Origin: a virus
Virus record (IMG/VR): IMGVR_UViG_3300042350_002797
Coordinates: 62,001 to 126,000 of that record
DNA length: 64,000 nucleotides
Strand: one strand, 5' to 3'
Position 1 is the first letter of the stretch, and every line of letters starts with the position of its first letter. Below, piece by piece: positions 1 to 9,700 of this stretch. Both the position numbers and the translations under genes were made by a program. The notes under the pieces were generated by a model. That model made no database searches. It saw only the letters and a program-made list of their open reading frames with translations, and was not told the DNA's origin.

Positions 1-77
1 TGTTCTAAATCATTTTCTGACGGCCCGACTATGGTGTCGTTTTTCGTACTAACTAACGTTCTTAATGATGTAGGCAT
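1..77 (-). CDS. N-terminal fragment of an unidentified protein, cut by the window edge
   Basis: An ATG at 75-77 opens a reading frame that runs off the left edge after 25 codons. The peptide starts MPTSLRTLVSTKNDT. A purine-rich ribosome-binding stretch (GGAAAAAGAA) lies directly upstream, and the start is 12 bases after the stop of the preceding gene, which fits the tight packing of the minus-strand fibre operon. Too little is visible to name a function. A fibre-associated virion protein is likely from context only. Confidence 0.55.
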   Translation of the reverse strand, partial: MPTSLRTLVSTKNDTIVGPSENDLE

Positions 78-89
78 TTCTTTTTCCGA

Positions 90-422
90 TTAAGCAGATG
101 CCACTATCCAACCATATGTTGCACCACTATAGATAAGTGTAACAATAGCGCCATTAGTATCAATAGTTAAGTCATCCGATACGTTTTGAATTTTAGCACC
201 ATTTCGCCCTACTGTAATATTGTTTGTGCCTGCTGTTGCGGACACATCTATAATTTGTATAGTGTCGTTGACTAGTACACCACCTACTGCTGGCAATGTT
301 ATGGTAATTGCACCAGATGTTGTATTGCATAATACTCTATCATTAACTACTGCACTATAATTCGTAGATGTTTCACGAAAGGTTGCCGATGCTGTTCCAG
401 TAGTTGTAATATATCTTCCCAT
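90..422 (-). CDS. Small beta-rich virion or fibre-associated protein
   Basis: A 110-residue protein with no signal peptide or membrane segment. The pattern of a Thr/Ser-rich start, then ITITLPAVGG, an Asn/Gly turn region and a C-terminal YSGATYGWIV reads as a run of beta strands. I associate this pattern with small fibre-domain proteins in T4-like marine phages, but cannot name a T4 equivalent. A GGGG-containing ribosome-binding site sits just upstream of the ATG. It is the penultimate visible gene of the minus-strand fibre operon, 20 bases after the 106-aa gene. A role as an adhesin tip or virion decoration is inferred. Confidence 0.6.
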   Translation of the reverse strand: MGRYITTTGTASATFRETSTNYSAVVNDRVLCNTTSGAITITLPAVGGVLVNDTIQIIDVSATAGTNNITVGRNGAKIQNVSDDLTIDTNGAIVTLIYSGATYGWIVASA

Positions 423-442
423 TTATTTCCCCTGACTGATTA

Positions 443-763
443 TCATGTTGTTAAAGTTTCTATGCCGTATGCCATTGCACTTACGTTTGCAACAGATGAT
501 CTGACAACGACTAATTTGTTAGCATCTATAACTATTCCTGAACGTTCTAGAACTCCTTTTGCACCAACTTCTGTATCATATTCGATATATTCTGCATCTG
601 TTGGCGTAGAAGATGATGCTACTGCTAATCTTATTAGCGCAGGAACGTTACCTCTATTACAAACCGATACTGTAACAACCGAAAATGTGCTAGCCGGAAC
701 AGTGTATAAAGTTGCATCTGTAGCTGCTGTTAAATTTGCTGTTCCTAATCTTCCTGTAGCCAT
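443..763 (-). CDS. Small structural protein, member of a three-copy family
   Basis: A 106-residue protein predicted to be all beta: LYTVPASTFSVVTVSVCNRG, then strands around YIEYDTEV and KLVVVRSSV. Its outline (a strand ending in CN, a stretch of hydrophobic strands, a polar turn before a LVV or LVL strand, and a closing strand near the C-terminus) recurs in the 109-aa protein at 10866-11195 and the 111-aa protein at 18289-18624. All three sit beside large fibre genes, so a fibre-linked or accessory virion role is inferred. A TATAAATA octamer lies in the end of the preceding gene, about 74 bases upstream of this start. Confidence 0.6.
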   Translation of the reverse strand: MATGRLGTANLTAATDATLYTVPASTFSVVTVSVCNRGNVPALIRLAVASSSTPTDAEYIEYDTEVGAKGVLERSGIVIDANKLVVVRSSVANVSAMAYGIETLTT

Positions 764-774
764 TTAAATCTCCG

Positions 775-3700
775 TTAATTAAATAAGGTGTGTGCAAGAA
801 TATATCCGTCAACGCCGCTTTTAAAATTCATCTTAGTATTTATATTTATTTGGGCACCGGTGGTTGTTGTGATAGTATCACCAGAAATAAACACAATTCC
901 TGCTGTTACACTATTTACGTTCAACGAACTAGCTCCGCTACCAATTTGAGCACTAATATAAGCTTTAATTGCTCTTTGAGTTGGTACAATAGCATCACTA
1001 TCTGCTGTAAAGAATGGATCTGTGCTAAATTCGCTGATAGCTGCGCCGCCTCCACCTAGAGCTACTGATCCTAACTGTAATTCTTGCAAGCCTGCTATAC
1101 TAAATGCATCAGCATTTAATGTAGCTATACCTGTGCTTTGTTCTACGCTAAAAATGTCGCCGACTCTAAAATTACCATCTTGATCGGTACTAGTATAAAA
1201 TACTCTACCGCCACCAAATTCATTAATTTCTTTAGTAGGGTCAGGATCAATTAATGGAGTATCAGGATAATTGGTGTTGGCAAAGTTACCTGTTCCAATA
1301 TCTAAGAAGTCGTGTCCTGTTAATCGAACCTGACTATAACGAATTCTAATTTCGGTAGTTTCTTCGTGTTCAGGCGATTCTGCTACACCTAATCCTGGGC
1401 TTAATTGCAAGACCGCAGAATAATAATCTCCTTGTTGAGTGAGTTGTGATACACTGACTAGCTTGTATACTACGTCATTGATGCCAGTGATTCTAACATT
1501 AGATCCTGCTTTTGGAATTCCTGTTAATCGTTTGAAAGCTATGTATGTACCTGTCTGATATAAGTCTGCATATCCGTTACCAGTCACTGTTGCCGAAGCA
1601 GTTACATAATTTGTTCCTCTATTAGTAAATGTTGGATTGGCTAACACTCCTTTGCCTTTTCTAACTTGTGTGCTCGCTTCGCTGATATTATTAGGATCAA
1701 CAATAGTCATAGTAGGGGCACTTGCATATCCTGAGCCTGGTTCAATTATTCTAATAGATGTAATTTTTTCATCATTTACAACTGCTCTAGCCTTAGTAGT
1801 AGATCCAGTTAATACACTCGATGCTACTGTACCTGCTGCGCCAGCTTGAACTGCGGCCCAGACGCCAGTTTCATTTGAATTTCCAAAAGTAATTGCACTA
1901 TATCCGTTAGCACTGGTACTCATTGTGCGTGTAGTCCAGTTAATACCATCTTCTGATGTTGCTGCGGCAGTTGTACTACTCACAGCAAAGAACACACCTT
2001 GGCCGTATGCAACATTGGTGTAGCTTGCACTAGGAACTGTCATTGTGCCCCATGTTGTTCCGTTATTGCTATATGCAGCAGATGTTCCGCTAGAAGGAAT
2101 AGCTACAAATTTATTTTTTCCGTATGTTACAGATACATAATTTCCACTAGCAATAGTTCGTGAAGTCCAAGTTGTTCCGTTACTAGAGCTTGCTGCTACA
2201 GTACCAGATGCTGCTACTGCTACAAATAGTCCAGCTCCATATGTAACATCATTCCAGGTTGCACTAGGAAGTCCTGTCATTGGAGTCCAAGTAGCACCGT
2301 CGTCAGTGCTGTAAGCTGCCGTGGTAGTTGTGCCGATTGCAACAAATCTTCCATTACCGTAAGTTATGTTGGTCCAAGTTCCTGCAGGTAATGCACCACC
2401 CGATGTCCATGACACACCGCCATTTACAGTTTTTGCAGTTTGTGTGCCCGCAGTGTTAATGGCGATCCATGTAGAAGTATTTTTTCCGTAGGCAATTTTC
2501 CAAGTACCCGAAACTGGAAGAGCACCACCTGATTGCCATACTGTACCATTTACTGAATATGCTGAAGCTGTACTTGCCGATGTTACTGCTACATATCTTC
2601 CTGCTTCAGCAATACCTTCAAATTCAAATACGTTTACACCACCAGTTACAGTTTTAAGTACAGTTATGGTTATGTCATTGGCTGGACTTGATGCATTTAA
2701 GCTGGTTCCTGGTATCGTCAAGACATCATCGGTTTGATATCCTGTTCCTGGAGAAGCAAGAGTTACTCCGTAATAGTTACCAGATTTTAAAACTGTGAAT
2801 TGTGCTCCAACTCCAGATCCATTTATGGCCGCAACGTTTGTGAATGTAGTAGAATAGTTTCCAAACACTACATCATTCCAAGCAGCACTAGGTAGTGTTC
2901 TTGCTGTAGAAGCGAATCCTGGTCCGGTAAATGTTAATCTTGGTTCTATCTGATAAGACGTAGTAACATCTAAATTGTTAGTTACAGTAGTGCCTGGAGC
3001 TATATGATCCCATCCTGCTGCATATAACGAAACACTTTGACCTGTAGTGGTAGTCAAGACTACTGCACTACCACCTGGGCTTGTGCTTACTGTAAATTGA
3101 GTACTTGTGAATCCTGAACGTACATAATATAAGGTGTTAGCAGTCAATCCGCCAACATTTGATCCTACATAGACAGGCATATCGTTATATAAAGTTTCGG
3201 TACTAGCTACAGTAATTAAATTTGTAGTTACTGTAGTATCAGTAATTGTTAATGTTGTAAAACTTTCTTTATATATTAATGCTACTTTAGTTCCAGAGTT
3301 ATAATTTAAAATTACAGCTTCTTGTCCGCATCCTGATCCTGCATTAAGAACTATTTTCATTCCAGTATATGCACTGCTAATAGCAGTGTCTGTGTTTGCG
3401 ATAGTTATTTGGCCAATACTACCACTTTGAGCGGCATTACTTACATAGACATAACCATCGCCACCAATACCTGAACTATCTCCTGGATCAGTTAATCTTA
3501 CTTCATAAACTGCATCATCTCTAAATTCGTCAGCTAATGCAGCAGCATTAAGACCTGTACCAGAAATAGTGTAGGTAGCACTATTATACATTACACCGGC
3601 ATTAGTATATTCAAGTCGTAATACATTATTTGTACCGTCTGTAAATGCTAGTCCAATTTGTGCTTCAACTGATTTGTTATTAACTAATCCTTGTACTGGT

Positions 3701-6700
3701 GTTTCTGTAACATCAACACCCTCAGCTACAGATCCAAATTTACCATAAGAATTATTACCATTAGTAGCTCGAATCTTGCCGCCTGCTTCTGCGAGATAAG
3801 CAATATGTGCATAATAAGAGAATACGCTAACCAGCTCTGCTCGTCCTAGATTAGTAACCCATGCACCAATACCATCGCTTAATACTTGTGTATAATCATT
3901 AGCTACTATAGAATCATTGCCTCCGTTATGCAGATCGCCATCAACTTTTAATCCTATACAAGCAGTACCAAAAGTAGTAACGTTTTGCACATAAGGACTT
4001 CTTTCTGTGATCCATACACGTTCATCATCAGGACCCCAACCTGGATCTAAGCTAGTGTAGGCACCAGCAGTAGGTCGTTGAGTACCGTAAATATTTGCAG
4101 ATCCTAGCGTACCAGTAAGTCCTGCTAAGGTGCAGTTTCTCACGCCTGTACCGCTTCTTAGATAAAACATATCTATTAACTGAGATCCATTAACTGCATT
4201 AACGTATAAATTAGCGGCAGTTAATGTTCTATAATTGCTGTTGTAAACAATATCCCATTTTATCGCATCTACATATTCTCTAACATCTCGTTTACATGCT
4301 GTTTCATCGTATGTGCCAGCATATAAAGGATAAGTTACGTTAATATATGCTACTGCTTCTTCTGCTAAAAACTCTTTATTGATCTCTAAAATGTTTACAG
4401 CATTGTATACATTTTCTATAGTTGAATAATAATTAGTGCCGGTTAGCACTGGCGCAGAACCTGCTGCATTTATATAATAATCAATATAGTTTTTTGCTGA
4501 TGTGAATAAATTTGCGGCCGCTGTACCTTGTGTTGCAGAAGCTGCTGGTCTTGTTGTGTTTTGATTTAACGGATTGCCTGTGCTTTTTACAATAGCTACA
4601 TTTTGAACAATATTACTGATGATTGACGATAATCGCTGTAATGCAGCCATACTGTAAGTAACATCGCCAGCACTAATAATACTCGATGCTGGTTCTATTC
4701 TTGTTGAGCGTAGTTCATCTCCAACAACTGCTGTATCTTTAGGAACTACCATAGGTAATACTTCATTGAACGTTCCTGTTTTAACATTCAATGTATAATT
4801 AGTTTTTATTTCTGCAAACACACTAGTACTATCATCAACTGCATTTATTGCACCAGTTAACGCAGTCACTAAATTATTTAAAATTGTTTGAGCACCAGAT
4901 TCTTCTGTATAGTTTGTATTAATAACTTGTGTAACAGTACCTTGATATACTGTACCTGGTGCAACATTTGACAATACCGCGTCTATAACTGTATTAGCGT
5001 AATTTATAGATGCAATCGTTTCTTCTTTCTGTCCAAGGAGATAAAATGCACCTGCCTCCGAACCGTAGCTAATTGCTGCTCTTCTAATTGCAGAGTTTCC
5101 TCCATGAGCTAAATCGAAAGCCAATGCATCAATGATCAATCCAATATCTCGTTCGCATTTTGCAGAATTATAAGTAAATCCTCCTGCGAACGGAGCAATA
5201 GCTCCTGCAACTTGAGCCGCTATCCATCCTGTTACTTCTTTTTGAATAAATTGTCTATTAATTTCTAATAACCATCTAGCGTTAGGATTTAATGGTCCTC
5301 GTTCGATACGTTGTAGTGCATATTGAACAGTCTTCCAAGGCCTATCTATAGTCACACCATTCAGAGGATTTGGATTATCGTCGCCTGAAGGAGCTACATA
5401 AAATATCTGATTGATTACTCCAAAGTAATTCCATGATGGCTCATCTATAGCATTAACTTTTAACACCATACCTTGATCGCCAATTGGCAATCTAGCTGGT
5501 CCTGCGCCACCGTAGTAGGCAATGTCTCCTTGAGTTGTAAGTACTGCTAATTCGCTGCCTGCTGTAAAAATATTCCAGTAGTCACCTGCTATGTCATTGT
5601 CAGGTCTATTTGGATTAGATGCAGTATGAGCTAGTACACAAATATAGGAGCTAGGTCCAAATTTTACAATATCTCCTAATATATAAAACGTGTTTAATGC
5701 CCATGGTCCAGTCCATCGTTGTCCTGCATTAAGTAATGCCCAGTATGTTGTATTAGGTGGATTATTAGAAAAACTTGCTTCATGGTCTGCTATGGCAAGG
5801 TACACATAAGCACCGTATCTAACTACACTGCCTACTTCATAAAAATTAGGTGCGCCCCAAGCGCCTTGAAATTTAAATCCTGTTACATATAAATCCCAAT
5901 CATCGCTGTTTGTTGTAGGAGTTTGATTAGTATTATTTGTTTTACTAATATAAACATAACCGCCATATGCTACTGTATCGCCTGGTTGATAAACTGCGGA
6001 ACTGTTCCAGCTATCGTCAAATTCTAAGCCTTCTACGAACTGACTCCAATTTCCTTCTGCAAAGGTAGCACTACTGGTATGATAAGTTGTACAGATCCAT
6101 AGGCCAGCGCCGTATTTGACTACGTCATTAATTTTATATCTTACACTAGATCCACTCCATGCGCCTAAGTATTCGATGCCTTTATGTAAAAAATCCCACT
6201 TAGCCTGATCTGCTTCTAAACCTAATGTAGCTGTAGCTGCTGATGTATGATACTCATTACAAATATAAGTAATGCCGCCATACTTTACAATATCATTTAC
6301 TTTATATCTAGTACTAGTGGACCAATTTGTTTTCCAATCAAATGTTTCTGCAAACAAATCCCAATTGCTTTGATCATCTTCTAAACCTAAACTAGCGGTA
6401 GCAGCACTGGTATGGCCAGTATTACAGATATAGATATATCCGCCATACTTTACTATGTCATTTATCTTATAAAATGTAGAAGTAGTCCAAGAGCCTTTCC
6501 AATCTTGTCCATCCGACATTTGATTCCATCTAGTAGGAACATTATTTAAATCTGTGTAAAAATTAGAGTCAGAGGCATGCCCTACGACACAAAGATATGT
6601 TTTTCCGCCGTATCTGACGATATCATCTTTGACGTATGTGGTACTAGCAGCCCAAGTACTTTTCCATACAAATCTAATTCTACCTAGGTTAAATTCAGCC

Positions 6701-6702
6701 AT
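775..6702 (-). CDS. Giant tail-fibre/adhesin protein with carbohydrate-binding-like repeats, beta-helix and Asp-box propeller
   Basis: A 1975-residue protein built from modules. Residues about 10-385 hold seven repeats of roughly 50 residues with the pattern W-x-Y-x-(D/G)-DIVKYGG-x-YIC-x-HTS-x-W, resembling carbohydrate-binding family 5/12 units. From about 430 a right-handed beta-helix (pectate-lyase-like) domain begins at FYVAPSGDD. It is interrupted by two alpha-helical insertions (about 478-635 and 685-850). Residues about 1360-1615 hold six Asp-box-like repeats such as STDDGATW, typical of sialidase-type beta-propellers. The C-terminal part has VFYTSTDQDGNFRVGD and PTQRAIKAYI, shared with the next gene. 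GGAG precedes the start, and an AATAAATA late-type octamer lies 28 bases upstream. The role is inferred as receptor binding at the cell surface; a glycan-cleaving activity is possible but not shown. Confidence 0.8.
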   Translation of the reverse strand: MAEFNLGRIRFVWKSTWAASTTYVKDDIVRYGGKTYLCVVGHASDSNFYTDLNNVPTRWNQMSDGQDWKGSWTTSTFYKINDIVKYGGYIYICNTGHTSAATASLGLEDDQSNWDLFAETFDWKTNWSTSTRYKVNDIVKYGGITYICNEYHTSAATATLGLEADQAKWDFLHKGIEYLGAWSGSSVRYKINDVVKYGAGLWICTTYHTSSATFAEGNWSQFVEGLEFDDSWNSSAVYQPGDTVAYGGYVYISKTNNTNQTPTTNSDDWDLYVTGFKFQGAWGAPNFYEVGSVVRYGAYVYLAIADHEASFSNNPPNTTYWALLNAGQRWTGPWALNTFYILGDIVKFGPSSYICVLAHTASNPNRPDNDIAGDYWNIFTAGSELAVLTTQGDIAYYGGAGPARLPIGDQGMVLKVNAIDEPSWNYFGVINQIFYVAPSGDDNPNPLNGVTIDRPWKTVQYALQRIERGPLNPNARWLLEINRQFIQKEVTGWIAAQVAGAIAPFAGGFTYNSAKCERDIGLIIDALAFDLAHGGNSAIRRAAISYGSEAGAFYLLGQKEETIASINYANTVIDAVLSNVAPGTVYQGTVTQVINTNYTEESGAQTILNNLVTALTGAINAVDDSTSVFAEIKTNYTLNVKTGTFNEVLPMVVPKDTAVVGDELRSTRIEPASSIISAGDVTYSMAALQRLSSIISNIVQNVAIVKSTGNPLNQNTTRPAASATQGTAAANLFTSAKNYIDYYINAAGSAPVLTGTNYYSTIENVYNAVNILEINKEFLAEEAVAYINVTYPLYAGTYDETACKRDVREYVDAIKWDIVYNSNYRTLTAANLYVNAVNGSQLIDMFYLRSGTGVRNCTLAGLTGTLGSANIYGTQRPTAGAYTSLDPGWGPDDERVWITERSPYVQNVTTFGTACIGLKVDGDLHNGGNDSIVANDYTQVLSDGIGAWVTNLGRAELVSVFSYYAHIAYLAEAGGKIRATNGNNSYGKFGSVAEGVDVTETPVQGLVNNKSVEAQIGLAFTDGTNNVLRLEYTNAGVMYNSATYTISGTGLNAAALADEFRDDAVYEVRLTDPGDSSGIGGDGYVYVSNAAQSGSIGQITIANTDTAISSAYTGMKIVLNAGSGCGQEAVILNYNSGTKVALIYKESFTTLTITDTTVTTNLITVASTETLYNDMPVYVGSNVGGLTANTLYYVRSGFTSTQFTVSTSPGGSAVVLTTTTGQSVSLYAAGWDHIAPGTTVTNNLDVTTSYQIEPRLTFTGPGFASTARTLPSAAWNDVVFGNYSTTFTNVAAINGSGVGAQFTVLKSGNYYGVTLASPGTGYQTDDVLTIPGTSLNASSPANDITITVLKTVTGGVNVFEFEGIAEAGRYVAVTSASTASAYSVNGTVWQSGGALPVSGTWKIAYGKNTSTWIAINTAGTQTAKTVNGGVSWTSGGALPAGTWTNITYGNGRFVAIGTTTTAAYSTDDGATWTPMTGLPSATWNDVTYGAGLFVAVAASGTVAASSSNGTTWTSRTIASGNYVSVTYGKNKFVAIPSSGTSAAYSNNGTTWGTMTVPSASYTNVAYGQGVFFAVSSTTAAATSEDGINWTTRTMSTSANGYSAITFGNSNETGVWAAVQAGAAGTVASSVLTGSTTKARAVVNDEKITSIRIIEPGSGYASAPTMTIVDPNNISEASTQVRKGKGVLANPTFTNRGTNYVTASATVTGNGYADLYQTGTYIAFKRLTGIPKAGSNVRITGINDVVYKLVSVSQLTQQGDYYSAVLQLSPGLGVAESPEHEETTEIRIRYSQVRLTGHDFLDIGTGNFANTNYPDTPLIDPDPTKEINEFGGGRVFYTSTDQDGNFRVGDIFSVEQSTGIATLNADAFSIAGLQELQLGSVALGGGGAAISEFSTDPFFTADSDAIVPTQRAIKAYISAQIGSGASSLNVNSVTAGIVFISGDTITTTTGAQININTKMNFKSGVDGYILAHTLFN
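837..844 (-). promoter_or_regulatory. Possible late promoter (TATAAATA) inside the end of the 1975-aa gene
   Basis: A perfect octamer on the minus strand, about 74 bases upstream of the 106-aa gene. It lies within coding sequence and further from its gene than others, so chance is possible. Confidence 0.35.
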
Positions 6703-6729
6703 TTACTGCTCCGTTATTAATTGATGTTG

Positions 6730-6737
6730 TATTTATT
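6730..6737 (-). promoter_or_regulatory. Late-type promoter (AATAAATA) for the 1975-aa fibre
   Basis: A 7-of-8 match to TATAAATA on the minus strand, 28 bases upstream of the ATG, in a 50-base intergenic gap. Confidence 0.55.
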
Positions 6738-6752
6738 AGTTTATTTTTATTA

Positions 6753-9700
6753 TCAAGATGGCAGGTCATTTACTACATCTTGGAAGTCGAGACCAGAATC
6801 AAAAGAATGTGAATAAAATGCAAGGGCTAGTGCAGTGCCGTCAATTCCGCCGTTAAATGTTGCTTTAGTATCAAAATTAACCGTGCCGCCTGACACTGTA
6901 GAATTAATTAAATTTGGTCCAATTATAACTTGTCCGGAGGTTAAAATAGTAGTAAACACATCTGAGCCACCACCAGATATTCTTGCTGTAATATATGCTT
7001 TTATGGCTTTTTGTGTAGGAACAATATTGTTAGAGTCTGCTAAGAAAGTCGAATCAGTGCTAAATTCTCTAATAACTGTACCTGTACCTCCTACACTTAC
7101 ACCGCCAAGACTTAATTCTTCTAACCCTCCTAGATTGAATAAACTGGCGCTTATAGTTACCGTACCTGTTGCCTGCTCGACTCTGAATAATTCACCAACT
7201 CTGAAGTTACCGTCTTGATCAGTACTAGTATAAAATACTCTACCGCCACCTGATTCTACAACTTCGTTTTCTGGGGAAACAGTAAAATCAAAATTTTGAT
7301 ATAATTCTGGGTACTGTGTTTGTTGCAGATTGCCTGTGCCGATATCTAAAAAATCATGACCAGTTATTCTGACTTGACTGTATTTTTGTCTTATAATGAT
7401 TGGAGTTTCGTGTTGCGGACTTTCTTCTGTTTCTAGAATAGGAAATATATCCAAGTTAATATTAAAGTTTCCTGTTGATCCTGCTACTGAATTTATTTTA
7501 ACTACTTTATACACTACATCGTTAATACCGTTAATAGATAAATTATCGCCAGGTCCTGGAACTACACTAACTTCCTTAAAATTAACGCTAGCACCTAATT
7601 GAAATTTATCGGCAAATCCGTCGCCCGTTATAGTGACTCTAGTGCTTACGGTTTGATAACTTGTTCCTCTGTTATCCCATGTCACCGGTCCTAATACTCC
7701 ATCGCCAGTTCTTGCTTCTAACACTACATCAACAGTATTATTTGGATCTACAATAGTTACAGTAGGAGCAGAGATATACCCGCTACCACAATCCCATATT
7801 TTGACCATAGCAATTCTACTAGATACAACTTTTACTCTGCCTTTTGCTCTTGTTCCCGAGGGTGGCGCACTAAAAATCACACGTGGTTCTACAATGTATG
7901 TAGTACTAGAATCTAATACTGCTTCAATTGAAAATCCGGCAACATGATCCCATCCTGGCGAGTCGTCTGATTCTTTATAAACTGTAACTTCCTTAGTAAC
8001 ATCATTGTAAGCTTGAATATATCCGTATTGGCCTGTGCCTGTTCCGCTGGTAATAAAAATTCTCATACCAATAAATTGAGCAGTGGTATTAGTGTCATTA
8101 GATGCAAGGGTAATAGTTAAATTGTCCCCAGACTGCGCATTATTACTAGCTAATTTATAATTAGCTCCGCCTATTGTACTGCTATCGCCTGCACCTTTGA
8201 TTCTTACTTCATAGACTGCACCATTTCTGTATACTGGAGTAACTGCTGCTCCTACACCGGCACCAGTAAAATTAAATGTTGCATTAGTATAATTTTGTCC
8301 ACAATGACTATATTCTAAAATTAAAATCTGATCACCTACATTGCCACTTACAGCAGCGTCTACCGTTGCTTCACCTGTCTGATTATCAAATTTTCCTGTA
8401 ATCGGAACTTCGGCTAGTAGAACTCCTTCTGCTACGCAGCCGTATGTACCATACGAGCTATTACCGTTAGTTGCACGAATTTTTCCTCCGTTCTCTGCTA
8501 GGTATCCTATATGACCGTAATATGAAAATACGCTAACTAATTCTGATAAGCCACCGTTGGTTACCCATGCACCAATACCATCGCTAAGAACTTGTGTAAA
8601 ATCATTAGCTACAATAGATCTGTTACCGCCATCGTGAAGGTTACCGTCTACCTTTAGACCAACACATCCTGTACCGAATGTAGTAACATTTTGTACGTAA
8701 GGGCTTCTTGAAGAAATCCAAACAGAGGAATCGATTGTTCCTGTACCAGGATCTAGGCTAACATATGCTCCAGCAGAAGGTCTAGCTGTAAGATATTGAT
8801 TCAGTCCTCCTAAAGATCCGGTCAATCCGCTTAGAGTCATGTTTCTTATACCTGATCCGTTTCTTACATAAAACATATTGTCTTGTTCGTAGCCAGCTGC
8901 TGGCGAAATTGTAGTGCCTCTTAATTCGTCACCTACTAATGCAACGTCTGCAGGGATACTGATTGGCAATATTTCTTCGTAGTATCCTGTTTTGATAAAA
9001 ATTGTAGCAGGTCCTGTAATATTTTCACAGGCATATTTTACAGTTCTCCACGGCGTGTCAATAGTGGTGCCTCTACTTGCACTATCGACTCCTTCTATTG
9101 CAACATAATATACATCTACAATATCAGAAAATAACTCCCAAGTAGCAAGATTATCAACATTTTGTAAAACAGCTCCTTCAGCTCCAATAGGAAGTCGTGT
9201 ACTTTCTATAACTAAAGTTTCTGGATTTTCGCCATATGTATTAATATCACCTAATTCTCTTAGCCTATTAGATTGATTAGCTTCACTTAACAAGGTCCAA
9301 AAGCCAGCAGCAGTAACTTTATCTGGCCTAGTTAAGGTCGCTGAAGTATGTCTTTGTAAACAAATATAAGCAGAGGCTGTAAATGTGGCGATATCATCTA
9401 CTTCATATTGAGTGGAATCAGTCCACCCTGCTCTCCATCTTGTACCTTTATTGACTATTTCCCAATAAGAAGTATTTGTAGGATCGTTAGCTAAAGATGG
9501 CTGAATACAAGCGAAAACAAAGCCGGCGCGGCGTACTACATCACCTATCTGATAACTTACAGCAGCACTGTACTCACCTAACCAATTATATCCTATACTT
9601 AATAATTCCCAGTCAATAGGATTAGTTGACGGAGCAGAGTTTAGGTTAAAAGTCAAAGCAAAGTAACTATATCCTCCGTATTTTACTACGTCTCCGATTT

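Noticed and set aside
6835-7218. Plus-strand frames opposite the fibre genes (also 790-1059, 1637-1849, 10915-11175, 12358-12696)
   Set aside because: All are antisense to strong modular fibre genes, lack ribosome-binding sites, and have low-complexity hydrophobic translations.
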